A stretch of 41,577 nucleotides of DNA, taken from NCBI GenBank assembly GCA_028820655.1, contig JAPPIK010000044.1, forward strand, positions 1 through 41,577, in the 5' to 3' direction. How positions within the stretch are numbered: position 1 is the first letter of the stretch; each line of letters opens with the position of its first letter. A program made the position numbers and the translations under genes. Below are positions 36,319-41,577 of this stretch, piece after piece. The DNA comes from Candidatus Poribacteria bacterium. Its GTDB lineage: Bacteria > Poribacteria > WGA-4E > JAJDTR01. Below the pieces are notes generated by a model. It was not told the DNA's origin. It saw only the letters and a program-made list of their open reading frames with translations, and did not search any database.

Positions 36319-37296
36319 TCATCCTATCATAGCATCCCGATACGGCGCCAGGTCAATGTCCGGATAGGCGTGTGCCAAACGTCCAAGCGCATCTTCGGTA
36401 TAGTAGGCATCGCCGGGCGCGGGCCAGCCCAACAGTTCACGGACACGGGGCGTAGTACCTGCTACGAATTTCACGTATTGCGGAGTCGACCAACCGGGGA
36501 TGGGGCGTGTGGTGTGACACCAATCGCCGTTGTCGGCGCGATGGAAATTGAATCCCATCCAACCTCGTTGTTTCTCCTTGTTGGCAAACGGTTGAGCCGC
36601 GTGAATAAGATAGCTGGATCGGAATGCGATGCTCCCGGCTTTGGCGGTGACGGGCACAGGATCAGCAAGTTCCTCGATCTCGCGAAGATCGTCCAAACCG
36701 AGTCCACCGGCACGCGCACCGCCACGACCAAACAGGGATTCCAGTTGTCTGTGCGATCCGGGACAAACCAACATTGGAGCACCATCCGGCTCAATATCGT
36801 GCAGTACAATTACGGACAGTACGTAGTTGTACCGCTCCCAATCCGGGTGAGGCGGCAATTGCGAGTTGGTGCCATTGTCAAGGTGGTAGCCTTGCCAAGG
36901 GTATTCGCTGTGCCGCGAATCGGTAAGTCCTTCGCGGAAGAAGATTTGACCGTAGCCCAAGCGAATTTCGCTCGTGCCTAGCACTTGACAGAGACAGTCA
37001 ATATAGTCCTCATTTTCAATCAGTCGGTCTACAGCATGCAGTCCGGTTGGAAAATGAACCGCCGCTCCCATCGGTCCTGCCAATCGCTGCATGTCAGAAG
37101 TCTCTTGATACATATCCCGGATGCTATCGGGATTCTCGCCCCATTTTGTGCGATACTCGGCGTAAGTCAATCCACCATAAGCGTTTCGTTCAACCGCCTC
37201 AAGCGCCGGCAAGTAGCTATCCGCCGGAAAGACATCGGGCACGATTAGACTTCCATCTCGCCTCCAAGTCTCTAGCTGTTCGTCAGTCAGTTTCAT
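36319..37296 (-). CDS. phytanoyl-CoA dioxygenase (PhyH) family protein, second
   Basis: This is a 325-aa Fe(II)/2-oxoglutarate dioxygenase. The triad fits H138-x-D140 (GYHLDNGTN) and H232 (SSYLIHAAQ), with R244 (KQRGWMGFNF) for 2-oxoglutarate. The protein is longer than the first PhyH and not closely related to it. GGAGG lies 8 nt before the ATG. It sits 64 bp downstream of the Ldh_2 dehydrogenase gene and 128 bp upstream of the mutarotase-like gene, all on one strand, so an oxidative pathway on a shared small substrate is likely. The substrate cannot be read from sequence. Confidence 0.9.
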   Translation of the reverse strand: MKLTDEQLETWRRDGSLIVPDVFPADSYLPALEAVERNAYGGLTYAEYRTKWGENPDSIRDMYQETSDMQRLAGPMGAAVHFPTGLHAVDRLIENEDYIDCLCQVLGTSEIRLGYGQIFFREGLTDSRHSEYPWQGYHLDNGTNSQLPPHPDWERYNYVLSVIVLHDIEPDGAPMLVCPGSHRQLESLFGRGGARAGGLGLDDLREIEELADPVPVTAKAGSIAFRSSYLIHAAQPFANKEKQRGWMGFNFHRADNGDWCHTTRPIPGWSTPQYVKFVAGTTPRVRELLGWPAPGDAYYTEDALGRLAHAYPDIDLAPYRDAMIG

Positions 37297-37360
37297 CAGG
37301 TTGTCCTCCTACCCACACGTGCCCCCAAAACTAACGCGATTACACAAAAGCGGAGTTAGC

Positions 37361-38338
37361 TCAATTCCAAGGCAGAGCCACATCGAAATACTCGTGAAGC
37401 GAATTCATGGCGTGCTGTTCCTGTTCGCCGAATCGAATCCCTTCTCTTCGGTGAAGCGCCGTCCGTTCTTCCTCAAGGTGTCCCGGCAACAACAGCCTGT
37501 CGGTGCCCGGTATCGGTTCACAGGTTTCGCGTAAGTCCCGGGTGTATCGATCCACTTCCGCTCGAAAAACCTCCCCTGCGACAGCTGCTTCAATATTGAT
37601 GGCGAGTACCATGCCGCCGAATCGCGCCGAGGGCCATTGCTCTTGGATGGCATCACCCTCGGGTCGTGAGAATCCGGTAAGTCCGCCGCCCAACAGGGAT
37701 GCAACTGTTATGAAACCCAGGTTTTTGAAGAATACCGCGGGAATCCGGCTAAACAGATCTTCGTATTCGGGTGCTTGATACGGCCCAAAAAGGTCCGATC
37801 CGCCGTCCAGCACTATATCCGGCTCATCGCCACCCGGAATCGCGAAACAGATGGGCGGGTTGCCTCTGGATTCGTTGCGGCCCGACTGTGCTGAAAAACC
37901 GATGCATCCGCCCTCCGCGCAGATACGGGCATAATGGCCTGCCGAACCGTAATGCCCGATGTGAGGCACCAGCGCCAATCCGACATTGTGCTCGCTTGCG
38001 TGTACGACCGCGCTCTCCGCTGCGCGGACCATGGGCAGATAGCCGAGCGTGCCGTCTCCGTCAATGACCGTTGAGGCGCCACTTTCCTTCAACGTTCTCA
38101 CATTCGGACGCGGATTCAGGTTGCCGTTCACAAAGTCCATACAGTAGTTGTGGGCAATGTGAGTGCCATGGGACCGCACGCCGCGCAGATCGTTGTTGAC
38201 CAGCAGCCGGCTGATGAGACGAGCGTGTGGAGATTCGAGTCCCGCCATTTCAAAGCAGTTTGTTACGAAAGCCAAGAGCCGGCTTTCGTGAACGAGGATG
38301 TATTTTTTGGGCGGGACGTTCACGATGTCATCTATCAC
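37361..38338 (-). CDS. Ldh_2 (malate/L-lactate dehydrogenase-like) family oxidoreductase
   Basis: The 325-aa protein belongs to the NAD(P)-dependent Ldh_2 family (YlbC/ComC/2,3-diketo-L-gulonate-reductase type), unrelated to classical malate dehydrogenases. Landmarks are NDLRGVRSHGTH with the catalytic His, VIDGDGTLGYLPMVRA, the nucleotide-pocket HYGSAGHYARICAEGGCIGF and the late SLLGGGLTG. The family reduces 2-keto acids or oxidises 2-hydroxy acids; the exact substrate is unknown. The start is a GTG with no Shine-Dalgarno sequence; another in-frame GTG lies 15 bp downstream. It is first in the dehydrogenase-PhyH-mutarotase-like gene set behind a recognisable promoter. Confidence 0.88.
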   Translation of the reverse strand: MIDDIVNVPPKKYILVHESRLLAFVTNCFEMAGLESPHARLISRLLVNNDLRGVRSHGTHIAHNYCMDFVNGNLNPRPNVRTLKESGASTVIDGDGTLGYLPMVRAAESAVVHASEHNVGLALVPHIGHYGSAGHYARICAEGGCIGFSAQSGRNESRGNPPICFAIPGGDEPDIVLDGGSDLFGPYQAPEYEDLFSRIPAVFFKNLGFITVASLLGGGLTGFSRPEGDAIQEQWPSARFGGMVLAINIEAAVAGEVFRAEVDRYTRDLRETCEPIPGTDRLLLPGHLEEERTALHRREGIRFGEQEQHAMNSLHEYFDVALPWN

Positions 38339-38373
38339 CGATCTGTTATCAAGCGACCATACGCCACCGTCCT

Positions 38374-38402
38374 ATTTTCACAAAAATCGGCGCTGCGGTC
38401 AA
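38374..38402 (-). promoter_or_regulatory. promoter of the dehydrogenase-PhyH operon
   Basis: On the minus strand, TTGACC (38402-38397) is 17 bp from GAAAAT (38379-38374), which carries a TGT extended -10. The predicted start near 38367 leaves about 30 nt before the GTG start. It sits just downstream of the hairpin that probably ends the ParA transcript. Confidence 0.45.
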
Positions 38403-38452
38403 GCGAAAATCTTTACGCCACGGCGAATTTCCGGGTGGCATGTAGCATTCAA

Positions 38453-38471
38453 ACAAGCGGGATCCGCTTGT
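38453..38471 (-). terminator. terminator-like hairpin after the ParA-like gene
   Basis: ACAAGCGG and CCGCTTGT are perfect 8-bp arms around a 3-nt loop, about 50 nt past the ParA-like stop. On the minus strand the stem runs into only a short TTT, so it is a weak but plausible intrinsic terminator separating the ParA unit from the dehydrogenase promoter. Confidence 0.45.
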
Positions 38472-38519
38472 CCAAATCGAAACGAGACTCCCCAATCAGA
38501 GATTCTGACACAGATTCCG

Positions 38520-39578
38520 TTACAGCGATGTACGCGGGACATTGATGCGGGCCGTTATCTTCTCAGCAAGCACCTTGAAGTCCTTGTATGCATCGCTCGC
38601 AGCGGCGGCATGGGAACCGATAGCCCCATCCGCCGGAGTAAGATGAAAGATAGGCTTTCTGGCTTTTTGCGCCATCGGGACTAGGCTTCGGTAATGTTTA
38701 ACGGTGGCTAGTGCATGTAGTTCATCATCAGCAGGAGTTTCAGCGTAAGGTCCTTCGTTATCGCCTAAAAGATTGCGCGCATATTCCGCCGGCATGCGAT
38801 TGACCCACTTGTCGTAAGCTATCACCGGACGATTTAAGCGGATCCCATGTTGTTGCATTATATAGCCAGCAGGTTTCATGTCCCCGTTTGGCAGAGCAAA
38901 TTCTGGCGAGGACCAGTTCCCTCTCCTACTCCTCCAGTCTCGACGCCAGCGGTTAAGTGTGGGGCCAAGGTTGCGTAAGCCCCGAAGAGAAAACAAATCC
39001 GCTCCTAGTGGAACGACGACGTAATCGATCGCAATTAGAGCCGAACGATTTATAGCGCCTAGATTTGGGCCAACATCTGCCAATATTATTGAAGCTGTCA
39101 TCGTCGATGCCCCTGCTTGCATTATGGTTGAAAACGCAGTCAATATTCTGAAAGGGCGGTACAGATTGCTAGATCCCAATGCAATTGGCCACTCAGCAGA
39201 CAGAGTGTCCTCAAATTCCGCCAACGCTAGGTCACCGGGAATCAATTTGAGGTCATTTGGTCCAGTATCTCCTCCAAATAGACTTGGTTGGGCTATGATT
39301 GGCTGAAGGCGCGGTGGCTTCAAGTCGGCAACTTGCATCAGCGGTTTTACACACTCAAAAATAGTGATTCCCGATTTAGGGGAAACGTCCCCCTCGTTCC
39401 AGAGATTCTCCAAACGACTTTCGTCCAGAAACACAGCGGTAAGGTTCGCCTGCGGATCAAGGTCACAGGCCAAAACTCGATGGCCTAAATCAGAAAGCAT
39501 CCACGCTAAATGATAGACGAGCGAGGTTTTGCCAACGCCGCCTTTATTGTTGAAGAATGTCAGGACTGGGATAGACAT
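38520..39578 (-). CDS. ParA-like P-loop ATPase
   Basis: This is a 352-aa deviant Walker-A ATPase of the ParA/MinD class. KGGVGKTSLVYHLA at residues 12-25 carries the signature lysine, CDLDPQANLT follows, and ADVGPNLGAINRSAL is the Walker B region (Gly-Pro where many have a Pro). A middle insertion (about 70-135) and a Trp/Arg-rich segment (about 225-245) are not in plasmid ParAs. There is no ParB or centromere-like array beside it. It starts 2 nt after the stop of the AlbA_2/HATPase gene, so they are one unit. This looks like an accessory, possibly defence or regulatory, ATPase rather than a chromosome partition protein. Confidence 0.88.
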   Translation of the reverse strand: MSIPVLTFFNNKGGVGKTSLVYHLAWMLSDLGHRVLACDLDPQANLTAVFLDESRLENLWNEGDVSPKSGITIFECVKPLMQVADLKPPRLQPIIAQPSLFGGDTGPNDLKLIPGDLALAEFEDTLSAEWPIALGSSNLYRPFRILTAFSTIMQAGASTMTASIILADVGPNLGAINRSALIAIDYVVVPLGADLFSLRGLRNLGPTLNRWRRDWRSRRGNWSSPEFALPNGDMKPAGYIMQQHGIRLNRPVIAYDKWVNRMPAEYARNLLGDNEGPYAETPADDELHALATVKHYRSLVPMAQKARKPIFHLTPADGAIGSHAAAASDAYKDFKVLAEKITARINVPRTSL

Positions 39579-39580
39579 TG

Positions 39581-40339
39581 TTATGGAGTCTCAGGGGCAA
39601 TGGCAGACTTAATCGTTACCTGAACGTGCGTATCGGTAACTGCAAATTCCGGGGTTGGGTGGCAGGCTTCTGTTAGCAGTCTCTTGGCCGTCGGTATTCC
39701 TACGCCGAAACGCTGCACATACCCGTGAGTTCGCATTGCTTCCGCAAGAGTAGGGTTGCGGTAATCGGTTAGCCCAGGTTGACCGAAATTTCCAGCGGTC
39801 ACGGTACCGTATGCGCCGCCAGGGCTTAACACCTCAATTCGGTCGTTGAACCAAGAAACGCGGACGGGGGCGTTTGTTGACTCGTAGGTTCTGTGCATAA
39901 TTGCATTACGTATAATCTGTTGTAATGCAGGAATGGGATAGAGTTCGGTTCGGCGCTCCAGAGCGTCCGTCGTGAAATCGACCGCGATTCGGTTGTGCGC
40001 AACCAGTTTTTCATCCAATCGGCGGAGCACGTCAGGAACTGCTCCGCCTATGTCTTCACTGTCAATGATTACGTCAGACAGTTTGCTGCCGTTAATTCTT
40101 AGGAACTGTACATAAGCCCCCGGTAGATAGTCTTGCGGACATTTGCCGAGAACTAGAATGCCCAATACAGTTGCAATACGCTCAGTAGCTGATACAGTCA
40201 TTTTAGTAGCAGCTAGACGTTCTTCGAGAGTTCGTTCATTGGCTGCCAGAATCTCGGGGACAAATGCCTGAGGCAAGTATTCGTTCTCAAATTGGGTAAG
40301 ATTGAGATCAGACACATTAGACGTAGGGATAGGTTGCAC
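39581..40339 (-). CDS. C-terminal fragment of AlbA_2/HATPase gene (HATPase_c_4 domain)
   Basis: Downstream of the internal stop the frame stays open for 252 codons from a GTG. It contains a GHKL-type ATP-binding region of the HATPase_c_4 kind: QQIIRNAIMHRTYES has the family's N-box Asn, and FNDRIEVLSPGG and RFGVGIPTAKRLLTEA carry the later glycine-rich motifs. The first residues, QPIPTSNVSDL, continue the family sequence directly after the preceding fragment. It could only be made separately by internal initiation or stop readthrough, and no Shine-Dalgarno sequence precedes the GTG. Confidence 0.7.
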   Translation of the reverse strand: MQPIPTSNVSDLNLTQFENEYLPQAFVPEILAANERTLEERLAATKMTVSATERIATVLGILVLGKCPQDYLPGAYVQFLRINGSKLSDVIIDSEDIGGAVPDVLRRLDEKLVAHNRIAVDFTTDALERRTELYPIPALQQIIRNAIMHRTYESTNAPVRVSWFNDRIEVLSPGGAYGTVTAGNFGQPGLTDYRNPTLAEAMRTHGYVQRFGVGIPTAKRLLTEACHPTPEFAVTDTHVQVTIKSAIAPETP

Positions 40340-40366
40340 GTCGAAAGTCAGATTTCCGGATCGACG

Positions 40367-40804
40367 TTATTCGTTTAGAATCCTTTCATCTTGTTCGGTG
40401 GCAATGCTCCGGCGCGAACCAATACGAATGTGGACAACACCTTTGAATCTCACCGGAGGCGAATCGGACGGTTGTACGGTTACTACGGCGACTTCCTTAC
40501 CGTCCAAGACGCGCTTTTCAACTGCCAGCGTTGGCGGCGGCAGGATGTTTCCATCGGTTTTCATATCTGCCAACTGTCTAAGTAACTCGTCCGTGACGGT
40601 TGAATCGGCGATGGTTCGGTTGTTCCGTACCCCTACAAAGACATAGCCCGGTTTTTCGTGTCGGGGAAGGTCGTTGGCAAATGCGCAGATAGCGTCCCGT
40701 ATTCTCGCGGATGCATCACCCGACAATGACTCTTTGAACTCGGCGCGGTCGGATTCGATGTCCGAGATGATTTCAAGCAACTCCTTGTCAGTAGGAGATG
40801 GCAT
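40367..40804 (-). CDS. N-terminal fragment of AlbA_2/HATPase gene (AlbA_2 domain)
   Basis: This 145-aa frame holds an AlbA_2 (Schlafen-type, putative nucleic-acid- or nucleotide-binding) domain. ESDRAEFKESLSGD is the start, DAICAFANDLPRH and GYVFVGVRNNRTI the core, and HIRIGSRRSIATEQDERILNE the typical end. It stops at TAA, directly where family members continue into the ATPase domain. It might function alone if AlbA_2 is enough. The ATG has no strong Shine-Dalgarno sequence. The gene sits about 190 nt behind a promoter with an operator-like palindrome. Confidence 0.75.
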   Translation of the reverse strand: MPSPTDKELLEIISDIESDRAEFKESLSGDASARIRDAICAFANDLPRHEKPGYVFVGVRNNRTIADSTVTDELLRQLADMKTDGNILPPPTLAVEKRVLDGKEVAVVTVQPSDSPPVRFKGVVHIRIGSRRSIATEQDERILNE

Positions 40805-40975
40805 TTTTTATTCCAGGTCGATTTGGTAATTTGCTCAGTTAAGGAACTGTAGTCACCACACCAATTTTACAGATGTTTCAGCGCCCAGCACTAAGAATGG
40901 ACAGCTAACCGTTCCATTTCCAATTCTCTATCGGCATCGGTTGTTAACTTTGTTATTTGCACTGAATTTGACCGC

Positions 40976-40992
40976 CATTCTTTGAAAGAATG
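40976..40992. promoter_or_regulatory. 17-bp operator-like palindrome
   Basis: CATTCTTT-G-AAAGAATG is a perfect 8+1+8 inverted repeat. It lies directly after the -10 of the promoter at 41001-41029, covering about +2 to +18 of the AlbA_2/ParA transcript, where a repressor would block initiation or elongation. The AlbA_2 protein or another dimeric regulator could bind it. It has no T-run and is too close to the start to be a terminator. Confidence 0.5.
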
Positions 40993-41000
40993 CACTAGTA

Positions 41001-41029
41001 GGTATAAACCACGCATTGGGATTTGTCAA
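41001..41029 (-). promoter_or_regulatory. promoter of the AlbA_2/ParA unit
   Basis: On the minus strand, a perfect TTGACA (41029-41024) is 17 bp from TATACC (41006-41001). Predicted transcription start is near 40994, about 190 nt before the AlbA_2 ATG. The -10 has a weak last position, consistent with a controlled promoter. Confidence 0.5.
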
Positions 41030-41247
41030 GAGTGATATGTGAAGAGTCTAGAATAGTTGCCGGATTATTCAGCGCAGTCAAGAACAGCCACTCATCTTCC
41101 CCATAATAGACTTGTGTAATCTCGAATTTTCACATACCCGATCTTGGGCGTATCTCCACGAACGAGCAAAAATCACCGAGACACTACCGTGATTCCGATT
41201 GATTGACCGATTTTGCCCTTCAATCATCAGTTTCTATTGACATGGCG
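41030..41247. other. gene-free spacer before the tandem repeats
   Basis: No open frame or RNA gene is recognised. A TTGACA at 41237-41242 lacks a -10 partner. The tandem repeats begin immediately afterwards. Confidence 0.4.
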
Positions 41248-41577
41248 CTCCGCCGGAGCGGGGAATCGCGATTTGGAAATCGCTTCCACAGATTGAAAGG
41301 TTGGTGCGCGGGGGATTAATCGCGCCCGTTATTCAGTCGGTTGGTCGATGTTTATCTCACGTTTGAAATCACATTCCACTCCGCCGGAGCGGGGGAATCG
41401 CGATTTGGAAATCGCTCCCACAGATTGAAAGGTTGGTGCGCGGGGGATTAATCGCGGCCGTTATTCAGTCGGTGGATCGATGTTTATCTCACGTTTGAAA
41501 TCACATTGCACTCCGCCGGAGCGGGGAATCGCGATTTGGAAATCGCTCCCACAGATTGAAAGGTTGGTGCGCGGGGG
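41248..41577. repeat. tandem array of 131-132 bp palindromic units
   Basis: Units begin at 41248, 41379 and 41511, so periods are 131 and 132 bp; the last unit is cut by the window end after 67 bp. The period difference is one extra G in unit 2 (GCGGGGG against GCGGGG). Each unit opens with a CTCC-GCC-GGAG hairpin, then a perfect GCGATTT-GG-AAATCGC hairpin, then a long non-palindromic part. Units are near-identical, with single-base differences such as CGCGCCCG against CGCGGCCG. The one-base length change rules out a coding repeat in a fixed frame. Confidence 0.85.

Larger units (their letters stand above)
39581..40804 (-). pseudogene. AlbA_2-HATPase (Schlafen-like) gene interrupted by one in-frame stop
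   Basis: The AlbA_2 domain frame and the HATPase frame are the same reading frame, separated by a single TAA at 40367-40369. The nine codons after it (starting RRSGNLTFD) read on naturally into the second part. Family members of this COG2865 type are one protein of about 400 aa, which matches the 407 codons here. From memory the family usually has Lys at the stop position, so one A-to-T change (AAA to TAA) would explain it. Alternatives are a sequencing error or programmed readthrough. No frameshift is needed. Confidence 0.75.

Noticed and set aside
41248-41577. CRISPR array
   Set aside because: The whole 131-132 bp unit is repeated; there are no unique spacers between short repeats and no cas genes.

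Overview
The window looks like a chromosomal stretch of a Gram-negative (diderm) bacterium that is not a standard proteobacterium. Evidence for a diderm envelope is a lipid A acyltransferase followed by lptC, lptA and lptB, and a lipoprotein with a clean lipobox. The right half carries two phytanoyl-CoA-dioxygenase-like genes, an Ldh_2-family dehydrogenase, a mutarotase-like protein of unknown function and a very large YCF48/Asp-box lipoprotein. I associate this mix with Candidatus Poribacteria or related uncultured lineages; that assignment is from memory of gene content and is not tested here. Coding density is moderate and Shine-Dalgarno strength varies. G+C is about 47-50% in the rows I counted by hand, rising to about 55-58% in parts of 31-38 kb.

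Layout. 1-999: no gene, with a degenerate interspersed repeat and small hairpins. 1000-1629: a lone ureG. 1934-7470, plus strand: lpxL-like, lptC, lptA, lptB, rpoN and hpf, the envelope/sigma-54 arrangement familiar from proteobacteria. 7489-11309: hprK, ptsH and ptsI, a regulatory PTS phosphorelay with no sugar permease in view. 11425-16947: valS, a PaaI-type thioesterase, nadB and an HD-domain protein. 17053-18646, minus strand: aroK and aroB overlap, divergent from a GNAT acetyltransferase. 19740-21806, minus: a Ser/Thr protein kinase with a long helical tail. 22110-25055, plus: two tandem CNNM/CBS/CorC membrane proteins. 25073-28328, minus: an SDR dehydrogenase, folE translationally coupled to a tandem-domain 6-pyruvoyl-tetrahydropterin-synthase protein, and a 1-Cys peroxiredoxin with its own promoter and a structured leader. 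28713-38338, minus: a VWA protein, PhyH, the 26-repeat lipoprotein preceded by a possible 27-codon leader ORF, the mutarotase-like protein, a second PhyH and the Ldh_2 dehydrogenase. 38520-40804, minus: a ParA-like ATPase behind an AlbA_2/HATPase gene broken by one in-frame stop codon, with a recognisable promoter, an operator-like palindrome and a terminator-like hairpin. 41248-41577: a tandem array of about 131-132 bp palindromic repeats running off the window.

How the genes work together. The first 11 kb couples LPS export, sigma-54, ribosome hibernation and an HprK/HPr/EI relay, which suggests nutrient-responsive regulation rather than sugar transport. The 35-38 kb block reads as a small catabolic or secondary-metabolism operon starting at a promoter just upstream of the dehydrogenase. 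The AlbA_2-ATPase/ParA pair is the best candidate for an undescribed module, but its first gene looks inactivated in this copy. Most of the rest is conserved housekeeping content.
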